The notes: generated by a model not told the origin, from the sequence alone. A stretch of 64,000 bases of DNA from Fontibacterium abundans (GCA_965235095.1 OZ249405.1), one strand, 5' to 3'; positions 7,793 through 15,953 are shown, numbered from the stretch's first letter. Program-made: numbers and translations.

Positions 7793-8881
7793 TTATAAAT
7801 TTATTAATTCATTTAAATTAATCGCTCCGCCTATTGCTGGTATATCCTTGCTATAACCAAGAGTTCTAAGTAAGCCGTTATATTCACCTCCTCTTGCTAA
7901 TTCTATAATTTTAGATTTCTTTTTTGCAAAGGCTAAAAAAACTACTCCGGAATAATAATCGGTATTTCTTCCAAAATTAGTTTTGAAATTAATAGAATAT
8001 TTCTTACCTATTTCTTTATTTATCTTATCAATTTTTTTTAAATAACTTTTAATAGATAAATTATTTAATTTATTTTTTGAAAAGAAAGATAATATTGTGC
8101 TTTCTGCCTTCTGAATTGAGGTATTAATGTTTAAAAAATCTCTAATAATTTTAACATTCTTCTTTCCTTTATAGTCATCTCTTGGATCTTTAATCTTCTT
8201 ATTAAAACGTTTAATAATTTCAGACACTGTTCTTCCTCCAATTATAGAGTTTGGATCTAACTTTTCTAAATCTTCAAGTCTTTTTGTATCCAATTTAATT
8301 GCTTTTTGATCTAGATCATAGTTTGTCTCTAACCTTTTCAACATATCTTCAAAATATTCTCTTCTAGAAAAGTTTTTTACCAATCTTAACTTCCATCTAG
8401 CTGGAAGCTCTAAAGAGTCTACCAAAATTTTAAATAATCCAACGTCACCTAATATAACTTGTAAATTCTTAATTTTATTTAATGGTTCTAATATAGAATT
8501 AATCAAAATATTTTCTGATTTATTATTATTAGAGTTAATAATTTCACAGCCTATTTGATCAAAAACTTTTAAATCTCCATTTTTATCTAATCGATAAGCG
8601 CTACCGTAATAACAATATTTTTCTTCCTTATTTTTTTTTTCCTGAATATATTTTAATGCTGTTGAAACTGTTAAATCAGGACGTAAACTAATCTCTTTTC
8701 CAAATAAATCTTTATAAGTTAGTGTAAATTTTTTAAATTGCTCTCCCGATCGCTCTGTTAGTAAATTAGTATCAATTAAAAGATCTAAATCTGTAAAATT
8801 AAATTTGTTTTTTTTAAAATTACTTAATATTTTTTTAGAAAGATCTTCTTTTAATCTCTTTTTTTCTAGACCTTGTTTCAT
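7793..8881 (-). CDS. hisZ: ATP phosphoribosyltransferase regulatory subunit
   Basis: A 362-residue class II synthetase-like protein with LRPDLTVSTALKYI (motif-2-like), YCYYGSAYRLD and the C-terminal ARGGEYNGLLRTLG. It resembles the HisRS catalytic core but lacks the anticodon-binding domain, which is the HisZ pattern. HisZ pairs with short HisG and makes it sensitive to histidine. It overlaps the hisS stop by one base and directly precedes hisG, so HisRS and its catalytically dead paralogue are co-transcribed. Confidence 0.9.
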   Translation of the reverse strand: MKQGLEKKRLKEDLSKKILSNFKKNKFNFTDLDLLIDTNLLTERSGEQFKKFTLTYKDLFGKEISLRPDLTVSTALKYIQEKKNKEEKYCYYGSAYRLDKNGDLKVFDQIGCEIINSNNNKSENILINSILEPLNKIKNLQVILGDVGLFKILVDSLELPARWKLRLVKNFSRREYFEDMLKRLETNYDLDQKAIKLDTKRLEDLEKLDPNSIIGGRTVSEIIKRFNKKIKDPRDDYKGKKNVKIIRDFLNINTSIQKAESTILSFFSKNKLNNLSIKSYLKKIDKINKEIGKKYSINFKTNFGRNTDYYSGVVFLAFAKKKSKIIELARGGEYNGLLRTLGYSKDIPAIGGAINLNELINL

Positions 8882-10317
8882 TATTTAATCTCATTTAAAA
8901 GTTGATCTAAAGCTACAGTTTTTTGTGAACCAGAAGATTCTTTCCAATCATCTCTGTCTTTTAAAGAAACGGACATTTTTTTACCTAATTCTAAATTTTT
9001 AATTGTAACTGAATTCTTACTTACCTCATCATCACCGCATAAAATAACGTAATTACATCCTCGCTTGTCAGCATATTTTAATTGCGATTTTATATTGGCG
9101 TTTCCTGAATAAATTTCAGCGCTAATATTTTTTGTTCTTAATAAATTTAGAATTTTTACATAGTAATCCATGTATTTTTCATCAAAAACACATATTAAAA
9201 TTGGAGTTTCTTTTTCAACTTTAATTTTATTTTTTTGCAAAATTGCATAAATTAGACGATCAAGACCGACTGAAATACCGGTTGAAGGACAATCTTGATT
9301 ATTAAAACGTTTTACGAGATCATCATACCTGCCACCGCCTCCTACTGATCCAAATTCAATTTCTTCCCCTTTATTATTTGTAACGCCAAATGTAAGATTG
9401 GCCTCAAAAATAGGGCCCGTATAGTACTCAAGTCCTCTAACAACCGTTGGATCAAAGATAAAATTTTCGAATTTTAATAATGAAAAATATTTCTTTATTA
9501 AAATAAGTTCATTCATTCCATCTAATATAGTTTGGTTGTCTCCAGCAATTTTTTCTATTTTTTCAAAATTATTATCTGAAAGATCTTTAATGCTTAAAAA
9601 ATTAATAATTTCATTAATCTGGGATTCGCCTAATTCGGCTCCTTTAGTAAAATCTCCAGATTTATCTTTTCTACCCTTTCCTAAAAGATATTGAACTCCC
9701 TCTATCCCAACTCTATCTAGTTTATCAATAGCTCTTAGTACTATTGATTGTTTATTTTCATCAACAATTTTTAATTTTTCTAATAATCCTTTTGTTAATT
9801 TACGATTAGATATTTTAATTATAAATTCTTCTTTTGTTAAACCACAGCTACGTAAAATCTCTGAAATTAAACAGCATAACTCAGCATCAGCAAATAAATT
9901 ACTTGTTCCTATATAGTCTGCATCAAACTGTAAAAATTCTCTAAATCTTCCAGGACCTGGCTTTTCATTTCTCCAAACTGTTCCTAGTTGATACCTTTTA
10001 AAAGGTCTTGGTAAATTGTTAAAGTTTTTAGCTGTATATCTAGCTAATGGTGCTGTTAAATCGTATCGTAACGAGAGCCATTTTTTATCATCTTCGAAAG
10101 AAAAAACTCCCTCTGATGGTCTATCTTTGTCAGGCAAAAATTTACCAATGCTATCGGTAAACTCAAAACTAGGAGTTTCAAGATATTGAAAGCCATATTT
10201 AGCCATGATCTTTTTAATATTAGATATTAAAAGATCTCTTGCTAATAACTCTTCTTCTTGTCTATCTACAAAACCTGCTGGTAATTCACTGCTAGGTTTA
10301 AAAGTTTTTTTATTCAT
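8881..10317 (-). CDS. hisS: Histidyl-tRNA synthetase
   Basis: Starting at the ATG at 10315-10317 the protein is 478 residues (MNKKTFKPSSELPAGF). The reading frame is open for 16 more codons upstream, but those lie inside tRNA-His, so the internal start is chosen. Motifs seen are LRYDLTAPLARY (motif 2 region), RYQLGTVWRNEKPGPGR, the histidine signature VRGLEYYTGP and SVGGGGRYDDLV; a C-terminal anticodon-binding domain follows. It charges tRNA-His, which is encoded 5 bases upstream in the same direction. The synthetase should belong to the alphaproteobacterial type that accepts a tRNA-His without G-1. Confidence 0.95.
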   Translation of the reverse strand: MNKKTFKPSSELPAGFVDRQEEELLARDLLISNIKKIMAKYGFQYLETPSFEFTDSIGKFLPDKDRPSEGVFSFEDDKKWLSLRYDLTAPLARYTAKNFNNLPRPFKRYQLGTVWRNEKPGPGRFREFLQFDADYIGTSNLFADAELCCLISEILRSCGLTKEEFIIKISNRKLTKGLLEKLKIVDENKQSIVLRAIDKLDRVGIEGVQYLLGKGRKDKSGDFTKGAELGESQINEIINFLSIKDLSDNNFEKIEKIAGDNQTILDGMNELILIKKYFSLLKFENFIFDPTVVRGLEYYTGPIFEANLTFGVTNNKGEEIEFGSVGGGGRYDDLVKRFNNQDCPSTGISVGLDRLIYAILQKNKIKVEKETPILICVFDEKYMDYYVKILNLLRTKNISAEIYSGNANIKSQLKYADKRGCNYVILCGDDEVSKNSVTIKNLELGKKMSVSLKDRDDWKESSGSQKTVALDQLLNEIK

Positions 10318-10322
10318 TAATT

Positions 10323-10399
10323 TGGTACAGCTGGGTGGATTCGAACCACCGACATCTGGTTCCACAAACCAGCGCTCTAACCAACTGAGCTACAGCTGC
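10323..10399 (-). tRNA. tRNA-His (GTG anticodon), CCA encoded
   Basis: The reverse strand folds as a 77-base tRNA: acceptor GCAGCTG against CAGCTGT with a G1-U72 pair, D arm GCTC/GAGC, anticodon loop TTGTGGA with GTG, T arm GGTGG-TTCGAAT-CCACC, discriminator A73 and encoded CCA. Position -1 is T and there is no G-1:C73 pair, unlike most bacterial tRNA-His. It lies just upstream of hisS. Confidence 0.96.
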
Positions 10400-10446
10400 A
10401 TGTTTTTTGTTTATAATATTATTTTGTTTTTAAATATATAATTCTA

Positions 10447-10509
10447 TTAGCTAAGCGCATGCTCAGCATGAGGATGGTGTCTGTGAGTAGATATATATTT
10501 TTTTATCAT
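10447..10509 (-). CDS. Possible His-rich leader peptide upstream of tRNA-His/hisS
   Basis: A 20-codon frame (MIKKYISTHRHHPHAEHALS, then TAA) lies between tRNA-Phe and tRNA-His in the direction of hisS-hisZ-hisG. Five of nine consecutive residues (9-17) are His. The upstream sequence holds a possible promoter (TTGCAA, 15 bases, GATAAT) but no convincing Shine-Dalgarno. A small hairpin (CATGC-TGA-GCATG) overlaps the His codons, but no U-run terminator follows, so classic attenuation is not demonstrated. It could be a histidine-sensing leader or chance; no homologue is claimed. Confidence 0.35.
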   Translation of the reverse strand: MIKKYISTHRHHPHAEHALS

Positions 10510-10559
10510 TTCAATTAGAGGTTGATTATCAATCTGAGAATGAAATTGCAAATAAAAAA

Positions 10560-10635
10560 TGGTGGTCTGAGCTGGAATTGAACCAGCGACACAAGCCTTT
10601 TCAGGGCTCTGCTCTACCAACTGAGCTACCAGACC
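10560..10635 (-). tRNA. tRNA-Phe (GAA anticodon), CCA encoded
   Basis: The reverse strand gives a 76-base cloverleaf: acceptor GGTCTGG/TCAGACC, D arm GCTC/GAGC, anticodon stem GAGCC/GGCTT around loop CTGAAAA (anticodon GAA), T arm GCTGG-TTCAATT-CCAGC, discriminator A and encoded CCA. It sits 3' of maf and upstream of tRNA-His. Confidence 0.96.
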
Positions 10636-10682
10636 ACTGGGCATGTTTTTTTCACAAAACAAATTATTAATCAATTAAAATA

Positions 10683-11261
10683 TTAGATTAAACCTTGTGA
10701 ATTAAGCAAATTATAAGTTTCAAACAAAGGTAAACCAACTACATTTGAATACGAACCGTTAATTCGTTTAATAAATTTTTCAGCGTAACCTTGAATGGCA
10801 TATGCCCCTGCTTTATCTTTCCATTCATCAGTTGATAAATATTCTTCGATCTCCTGCTTATTTAATCTTTTAAAAGTAACTTTTGTTATAACTTTTTTAA
10901 CTTTAATTGAGTTCTTTTTTGCCAAACATACGCATGTCAAGACATTATGTTTTCTTCCTGAAAAGAAAGTCAAAAAAACTTTAGCTTCTTCTTTGTCTTT
11001 TGGTTTTAAAAAAATTTTGTTACTACAAAAGACTATGGTATCTGCTGATAAAACAAATTCTTCTGGATATTTTTCTAAAGCTTTAAAAGCTTTATTTTTA
11101 GCAACTCTAACACAATATTTTTTAGGATCTTCTTTACTATTTGTATCTTCATTAATATCTGAAGAATAAATAATTTTTGGAAAGATTTTTATATTATTAA
11201 GAAGCTCTATTCTTCTTGGGGATGCGGAGGCTAAAACAAAACTATGTTTTGTCTCATTCAT
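10683..11261 (-). CDS. maf: Maf-family nucleoside triphosphate pyrophosphatase
   Basis: A 192-residue protein with the family signature LASASPRR near residues 10-17 and the catalytic-site motif SADTIV near residue 93. Maf-type enzymes hydrolyse non-canonical or modified NTPs to the monophosphate and have been linked to septum control. Its ATG overlaps the infA stop by one base, and infA-maf is a conserved alphaproteobacterial pair, so coupled translation is likely. Confidence 0.9.
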   Translation of the reverse strand: MNETKHSFVLASASPRRIELLNNIKIFPKIIYSSDINEDTNSKEDPKKYCVRVAKNKAFKALEKYPEEFVLSADTIVFCSNKIFLKPKDKEEAKVFLTFFSGRKHNVLTCVCLAKKNSIKVKKVITKVTFKRLNKQEIEEYLSTDEWKDKAGAYAIQGYAEKFIKRINGSYSNVVGLPLFETYNLLNSQGLI

Positions 11262-11479
11262 TATTTAAATCTAAAAATAATCCTGCCTTTAGTTAAATCA
11301 TATGGTGTAACTTCAACCATAACCTCATCTCCAGCCAAAACTCTAATTCTGTTCTTTCTCATTTTTCCAGCTGTATGAGCTAATACTTCATGATTATTTT
11401 CTAATTTCACTCTAAACATAGCATTAGGTAACAACTCTGTTACCAGTCCTTTAAACTCCAACATTTCTTCTTTTGCCAT
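11261..11479 (-). CDS. infA: Translation initiation factor IF-1
   Basis: A 72-residue single S1/OB-fold protein: MAKEEMLEFKGLVTELLPN, then HTAGKMRKNRIRVLAGD and ending YDLTKGRIIFRFK. Length and sequence match IF-1, which occupies the ribosomal A site during initiation. It lies 3 bases 3' of hisD on the same strand and overlaps maf. Confidence 0.97.
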   Translation of the reverse strand: MAKEEMLEFKGLVTELLPNAMFRVKLENNHEVLAHTAGKMRKNRIRVLAGDEVMVEVTPYDLTKGRIIFRFK

Positions 11480-11481
11480 AT

Positions 11482-12768
11482 TTAACTAATTCTAATTCTA
11501 ATTGATTGAGAGTGAGCAAATAAACCCTCGTAATTTGCTAGGTGTATAGCTGATCTTCCTATCTTTTCAAGACCTTGTTTACTCATTTTAATAACAGAGG
11601 TTTTTTTATAAAAATCGTAAACAGATAACCCTGAAGCAAACCTCGCTGATCCAGCCGTTGGTAAAACATGGTTTGGTCCTGCTAAGTAATCTCCTATTGC
11701 CTCTGGGGAATTTTCTCCTAAAAAAATTGATCCAGCATTTTTAATTTTTTTTACCAAAACTGAATTATTCTTAGTCTTAATTTCAAGATGCTCTGGCGCT
11801 ATATCGTTTACAACGCTAATAACTTCTGCAAAATTTTTACAAACTATAATTGCACTATTATTATCAATTGCTTTTTTAGCTATCTGTTTTCTAGGCAAAA
11901 CATCTAAAAATTTATAAATCTTACTTTTAACCTCAAGACCAAATTTCATATTTGTTGTTACTAATATAGCTTGAGATAACTCATCATGTTCAGCTTGGGA
12001 TAATAAATCTATAGCTGTTAATGTTGAATCGTTATCCTCATTTGCAACCACAGTAATTTCGGAAGGTCCAGCAACCATATCTATGCCTACTTCGCCAAAA
12101 ACTTCTTTTTTTGCTGTAGTTACAAAAATATTCCCTGGTCCGACAATCTTATCAACTTTTGTAACGGTATTTGTTCCGTAAGCAAAGGCACCTATTGCTT
12201 GCGCTCCACCTATTTTATAAATCTTTTTTACACCACATATTTTAGCTGCATACACAACGCCGCCATTAATTTTATTATTTGGAGTTGGCATACATAAAGT
12301 TATATTTTTTACACCAGCAACAATTGCTGGAACTGCGTTCATAATAACCGAACTTGGATAACTAGCTGTTCCTCCTGGAATGTATATTCCAACTCTATTT
12401 AATGGAGAAACTTTGTAAGCTAATTCATTTTTATATTTATCAAAATATTTATAACCTTTAATTGATTGTCTTTTGTGAAAGTCTTTAACTCTATCAAAGG
12501 CAAGTTTAATTGAACTTTTTACTGAAGAGTCTAAATTTTTTATGACTTTATTAATTTCTTTGTTGCTTAATATAATATTTTTTTTTGATACTGAGCTTCT
12601 ATCAAATTTCTTTTGATAATAAACAACAGCGTTATCCCCTTTAGTTTTAACGTCCTTAAGAATTTTTTTTACAATATTGGCTTTATTAGAAAAATTAGAT
12701 TTTCTGTTTCGAGAAATAAAATCTAAATCATTTAAAAAACTTTTTTTATTAAATTTTATAATTTTCAT
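11482..12768 (-). CDS. hisD: Histidinol dehydrogenase
   Basis: From the ATG at 12766-12768 the protein is 428 residues (MKIIKFNKKSF), a normal HisD length. An upstream ATG would add 16 residues but would overlap the preceding gene's end, so the internal start is preferred. Visible are GPGNIFVTTAKK, GIDMVAGPSEI and the zinc/catalytic region LSQAEHDELSQAIL, and PEHLEI later. It oxidises L-histidinol to histidine, the last two steps of the pathway. Gene order murA–DUF2948–hisD–infA is shared with other alphaproteobacteria. Confidence 0.95.
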   Translation of the reverse strand: MKIIKFNKKSFLNDLDFISRNRKSNFSNKANIVKKILKDVKTKGDNAVVYYQKKFDRSSVSKKNIILSNKEINKVIKNLDSSVKSSIKLAFDRVKDFHKRQSIKGYKYFDKYKNELAYKVSPLNRVGIYIPGGTASYPSSVIMNAVPAIVAGVKNITLCMPTPNNKINGGVVYAAKICGVKKIYKIGGAQAIGAFAYGTNTVTKVDKIVGPGNIFVTTAKKEVFGEVGIDMVAGPSEITVVANEDNDSTLTAIDLLSQAEHDELSQAILVTTNMKFGLEVKSKIYKFLDVLPRKQIAKKAIDNNSAIIVCKNFAEVISVVNDIAPEHLEIKTKNNSVLVKKIKNAGSIFLGENSPEAIGDYLAGPNHVLPTAGSARFASGLSVYDFYKKTSVIKMSKQGLEKIGRSAIHLANYEGLFAHSQSIRIRIS

Positions 12769-12769
12769 A

Positions 12770-13216
12770 CTAAATCTTATGCATTGGTTTATAACTGGTT
12801 TCCCATGTTTTTCCAAAATCTTCTAAAGATGAATCTATTTGTTCAGCTTTAACTAATAAAATACTATCTCCAGAAAAAATTAATCTTATATCAAAATAAT
12901 TATCTTTAATCTCTGTTTTGATCGCGAGAAACTCGAGTATCTTAGTCTTTTTTTTTGGACTAATTCCTTTTGATTTAACTTTTGAAACATTATCAAAAAC
13001 AAGAGCGCTACGTATTCTTTTATTTTTTCTAAAAATTCCTTTTTCAGCATCTTCCCACATAAAACGGTTAAATACACAAATGAGTTTTTTAGTTTTAGGT
13101 AAAAATTTTATATCGTTTGCAACAATTACTGAGTCTTGCAAGTAAGCTGAAAAAACATTTAAATCCTGAATGTCTTCTGCCAACAGTTTTAACTTAGAAA
13201 TATTTTCGTTAGTCAT
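12770..13216 (-). CDS. DUF2948 family protein
   Basis: A 148-residue protein of unknown function beginning MTNENISKLKLLAEDIQDL, with FNRFMWEDAEK in the middle and ending TWETSYKPMHKI. These blocks and the position between murA and hisD are characteristic of the alphaproteobacterial DUF2948 family. No signal peptide or membrane segment is visible. It overlaps the murA stop by 8 bases. Confidence 0.8.
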   Translation of the reverse strand: MTNENISKLKLLAEDIQDLNVFSAYLQDSVIVANDIKFLPKTKKLICVFNRFMWEDAEKGIFRKNKRIRSALVFDNVSKVKSKGISPKKKTKILEFLAIKTEIKDNYFDIRLIFSGDSILLVKAEQIDSSLEDFGKTWETSYKPMHKI

Positions 13217-14471
13217 TTACTCTCCTAACATTAGCGCCGCATAAATTTAGTTTTTTTTCTAATTTACTATAGCCTCTATCTAAATGATAAATCCTATTAA
13301 TTGTTGTAGTGCCTTTTGCAGATAATGCTGCCAAAACTAAACTTACGGATGCCCTTAGATCTGTAGCCATTACTTCGGCCCCATTTAAATTATTAATTCC
13401 TTTTATTGTGGCTTTTTGTTTCTTTATTTCAATATTAGCACCCATTCTCATTAATTCTGAAACGTGAAGAAATCTATTTTCAAATATTTCTTCATTAATT
13501 ACCGATGATCCTTTGATCTGAGTAGCTAAAGCCATAAACTGAGCCTGCATATCAGTTGGAAACCCAGGATAAGGTTTTGTAGTAATTTTAAATGGTTTTA
13601 GTTGGTGCTTTCTAAAAACAATAAAAGAGTCTTTAAAAGTTTTAATATTAGCACCTATTTTTCTTAGAACGTTAAATACGTTTTCCAAATGATCGTTATT
13701 AACATTTTTAATTAGTAGCTTACCGTTAGTTATTAGGGCCGCGATTGCATAAGTTGCACCTTCTATTCGGTCTGGAATAATTCTGTGTTTTATTGGATAT
13801 AAAAAATTTACTCCCTTTATAATAATTTTTCTTTTTGAATCATATTGTATGTCAGCACCACATTTATTTAAAAATTTTATTAGATCTATAATTTCTGGCT
13901 CAAGTGCAGCATTAGTAATTTTTGTAACTCCTTTAGCAAGAACAGCTGCTATTATTATGCTTTCTGTTGCTCCAACCGAAATTAAAGGAAATTTAATATT
14001 AGCCCCGGACAACCCTTTTGGAGCGCTAGCGTCAATATAACCGTTCTTTACATTAATTTTTGCACCAAGTTTTTTTAATGCATCTAAATGTAAGTTCACA
14101 GGTCTTGCTCCTATAGAGCAACCTCCTGGTAAAGAAACTCTGGCTTTTCCAAATTTCGCTAACAATGGAGCTAAAACTAAAACTCCAGCCCTCATGGTTT
14201 TCATAATTGAATATGGAGCAAAATATTTATCTTTATTTTTTTTTGATATTTTTAATACTTCATTGTCTTCATCAAATTCAACTTCTCTTCCTAAAACCTT
14301 AATTAAGTTAATTAAAGTATAGATATCTCTCACTTTAGGAACATTCTCAAACTGCACTGAATCATCAAATAATAATGAAGATATAATTATAGGAAGACTA
14401 GCATTTTTAGAGCCTGAAATAACTACTTCACCAGAGAGTTTCTTTCCTCCCTTAATTAATAGTTTCTGCAT
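13209..14471 (-). CDS. murA: UDP-N-acetylglucosamine 1-carboxyvinyltransferase
   Basis: A 420-residue enolpyruvyl transferase with KNASLPIIISSLL near the start and the active-site cysteine loop SLPGGCSIGARP near residue 115. PGFPTDMQAQFMALA is also typical. It transfers enolpyruvate from PEP to UDP-GlcNAc, the first step of peptidoglycan synthesis. Retention of Cys implies fosfomycin sensitivity by the usual mechanism. It is 3 bases downstream of dcd. Confidence 0.96.
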   Translation of the reverse strand: MQKLLIKGGKKLSGEVVISGSKNASLPIIISSLLFDDSVQFENVPKVRDIYTLINLIKVLGREVEFDEDNEVLKISKKNKDKYFAPYSIMKTMRAGVLVLAPLLAKFGKARVSLPGGCSIGARPVNLHLDALKKLGAKINVKNGYIDASAPKGLSGANIKFPLISVGATESIIIAAVLAKGVTKITNAALEPEIIDLIKFLNKCGADIQYDSKRKIIIKGVNFLYPIKHRIIPDRIEGATYAIAALITNGKLLIKNVNNDHLENVFNVLRKIGANIKTFKDSFIVFRKHQLKPFKITTKPYPGFPTDMQAQFMALATQIKGSSVINEEIFENRFLHVSELMRMGANIEIKKQKATIKGINNLNGAEVMATDLRASVSLVLAALSAKGTTTINRIYHLDRGYSKLEKKLNLCGANVRRVND

Positions 14472-14473
14472 CT

Positions 14474-15028
14474 TTAAATTTTTGGAAGAGTAACGCCTTT
14501 TTGCTTCATATATTTTCCTTTTTTATCAGCATATGAAGTTTCTGGTTCCTGATCACCTTTTAAAAAAATAAACTGACAAGCGCCTTCGTTGGCATAAATT
14601 TTTGCTGGTAATGTAGTTGTATTTGAAAACTCAAGAGTTACATGCCCCTCCCACTCTGGCTCTAAAGGAGTAACGTTAACAATAATTCCGCATCTTGCAT
14701 AAGTGCTTTTACCAAGACAAATTACTAGGACATCTCTTGGAATTTTAAAATATTCAACCGTTCTAGCTAGAGCAAATGAATTGGGAGGTATTATACAAAC
14801 ATCGGTCTTTCTTGTTACAAAACTATTTTTTGAAAATTTTTTAGGATCTACAAATGCCGAATCTATATTTGTAAATATCTTAAACTCATTAGAAACTCTT
14901 GCATCATAACCATAAGAAGAAAGTCCGAAAGAAATCTTATTTTTCCTTTGTTGTTTTTGAACAAAAGGACTTATCATTTTTTTCTCTAAGGACATTTTTT
15001 TTATCCAATGATCAGATAAAACACTCAT
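14474..15028 (-). CDS. dcd: dCTP deaminase
   Basis: A 184-residue protein with STYARCGIIVNVTPLEPEW followed by EGHVTLEFSNTT, the nucleotide-binding and catalytic Glu region of dCTP deaminase, and QFIFLKGD. It converts dCTP to dUTP to feed dTMP synthesis. Its ATG overlaps the stop of the small basic gene upstream (GCATGAG), indicating translational coupling. Confidence 0.94.
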   Translation of the reverse strand: MSVLSDHWIKKMSLEKKMISPFVQKQQRKNKISFGLSSYGYDARVSNEFKIFTNIDSAFVDPKKFSKNSFVTRKTDVCIIPPNSFALARTVEYFKIPRDVLVICLGKSTYARCGIIVNVTPLEPEWEGHVTLEFSNTTTLPAKIYANEGACQFIFLKGDQEPETSYADKKGKYMKQKGVTLPKI

Positions 15029-15135
15029 GCTTTTCTTTCTTTAATTTTTTTTAAAAATTCTTTTCTTTTTTTTAAGTTCTCTCTAAGGGCTTCTGAAAGA
15101 CGTTCTTTTTTTAAATCTTTTTGATTATTAATCAT
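15025..15135 (-). CDS. Small basic protein (36 aa) upstream of dcd
   Basis: A 36-residue frame, MINNQKDLKKERLSEALREN then LKKRKEFLKKIKERKA, ends in TGA that overlaps the dcd ATG. The pattern LSxALRxNLKKRK resembles tiny basic proteins found near murA in other alphaproteobacteria. It probably forms one amphipathic, highly charged helix. Function unknown. The tight overlap and the filled gap between dcd and the next gene support it as real. Confidence 0.6.
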   Translation of the reverse strand: MINNQKDLKKERLSEALRENLKKRKEFLKKIKERKA

Positions 15136-15151
15136 CAAATTCAAACGCGGA

Positions 15152-15343
15152 CTATTTATTTGGATTTGTTAAATCATCCAAAGTAATAGGCTTATTAATA
15201 TCGTGCATTTCTTGTTCTGGTTCTTTTGCGGGTATGGTTGAGGCTCTTTTGGCTTTTTTTAAAGCAAGACGTTCTTTTCTCTTCGCTTCTTTAAGCATAG
15301 CTCTTTCTCCACGTTTAGACTTGTAATCATAATGAATACCCAT
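15152..15343 (-). CDS. Small conserved hypothetical protein (63 aa)
   Basis: A 63-residue protein, MGIHYDYKSKRGERAMLKEA, with a Lys/Arg/Ala-rich central helix and an acidic tail ending DLTNPNK. An unusually strong Shine-Dalgarno (GGAGGAGG) lies about 8 bases before the ATG, which supports translation. No known domain is recognised. It lies between the cold-shock gene and the small basic protein, all in one direction. Confidence 0.7.
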   Translation of the reverse strand: MGIHYDYKSKRGERAMLKEAKRKERLALKKAKRASTIPAKEPEQEMHDINKPITLDDLTNPNK

Positions 15344-15376
15344 GGGTGAGCCTCCTCCATCAAAAAAATCTAGATT

Positions 15377-15586
15377 TTAAACTTTTTTTAAATTTACAGC
15401 TGATGGACCTTTTTTTCCATCTTCGATATCAAATGTAAGAACATCTCCTTCGTCAAGATAGTCAATACCTGCATCTTTAACAGCTGACATATGAACAAAT
15501 ACGTCTTTTTGTTTGTCGTCTCTCTCAATAAAACCGTAGCCTTTGCTACCGTTAAACCACTTTACTTTACCTTTTATGCTACTCAT
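15377..15586 (-). CDS. CspA-family cold-shock protein
   Basis: From the ATG at 15584-15586 the product is a 69-residue cold-shock domain protein, MSSIKGKVKWFNGSKGYGFI, with both nucleic-acid-binding motifs (KGYGFIE and DVFVHMSAV). A longer frame from 15622 adds 12 residues, but the shorter start matches CspA family length. These proteins bind single-stranded RNA and melt secondary structure. A promoter and a hairpin in the leader lie upstream. Confidence 0.9.
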   Translation of the reverse strand: MSSIKGKVKWFNGSKGYGFIERDDKQKDVFVHMSAVKDAGIDYLDEGDVLTFDIEDGKKGPSAVNLKKV

Positions 15587-15622
15587 CTTACGTTTATTTA
15601 CTTTCGTTATTATGTTGTTCAA

Positions 15623-15642
15623 TTTGAATACTATTATTCAAA
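15623..15642. repeat. Perfect inverted repeat in the cold-shock gene leader
   Basis: TTTGAATA (15623-15630) and TATTCAAA (15635-15642) form an 8-bp hairpin with a 4-base loop. It lies between the candidate promoter and the chosen start of the cold-shock gene, so it would be in the mRNA leader. There is no T run, so it is not a terminator. A role in temperature-responsive RNA structure is possible but only inferred. Confidence 0.5.
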
Positions 15643-15655
15643 GTGAGACTTGTGT

Positions 15656-15682
15656 TTAATAGGTATAATAGGCCATTGTCAA
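15656..15682 (-). promoter_or_regulatory. Candidate sigma-70-type promoter of the cold-shock gene
   Basis: On the minus strand a perfect -35 TTGACA (15677-15682) is followed after 15 bases by TATTAA (15656-15661). It lies about 70 bases upstream of the chosen start codon. The spacing is slightly short, so the -10 assignment is uncertain. Confidence 0.4.
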
Positions 15683-15788
15683 GATTGCTAACGTATAGCT
15701 TGTAATTTTATTGGTTTTAATAGCTAATTTTTTAGTTTTAAATGTTTATTTCAAAACAACTATAAATTACAAATTTCAAATTCAAAAT

Positions 15789-15864
15789 GCCCACATAGCT
15801 TAGTTGGTAGAGCACTTCCATGGTAAGGAAGAGGTGGCCAGTTCGATTCCGGCTGTGGGCACCA
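15789..15864 (+). tRNA. tRNA-Thr (GGT anticodon), CCA encoded
   Basis: A 76-base cloverleaf: acceptor GCCCACA/TGTGGGC, D arm GCTT/GAGC, anticodon stem CTTCC/GGAAG around loop ATGGTAA (anticodon GGT), T arm with GTTCGATTC, discriminator A and encoded CCA. It fills most of the gap between the cold-shock gene and aceE; the rest of that gap shows no other feature. Confidence 0.96.
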
Positions 15865-15953
15865 AATTTTAAACTTCCCAATGCGGTTTTAATCTAATAT
15901 TTAAGCCAAACTTTTAATGGTTTTATAAAGAGCATTTAAATATAATAAAATTT

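Noticed and set aside
10318..10365. Upstream extension of hisS by 16 codons
   Set aside because: The extension lies inside tRNA-His and has no similarity to HisRS; the ATG at 10315-10317 gives the normal N-terminus.
10447..10674. A 75-residue open frame on the minus strand
   Set aside because: Its first two thirds run through tRNA-Phe; only the last 20 codons (10447-10509), which have their own ATG, are kept as a possible leader peptide.
12769..12816. Upstream extension of hisD by 16 codons
   Set aside because: It overlaps the end of the DUF2948 gene in another frame and is not part of the HisD family sequence.
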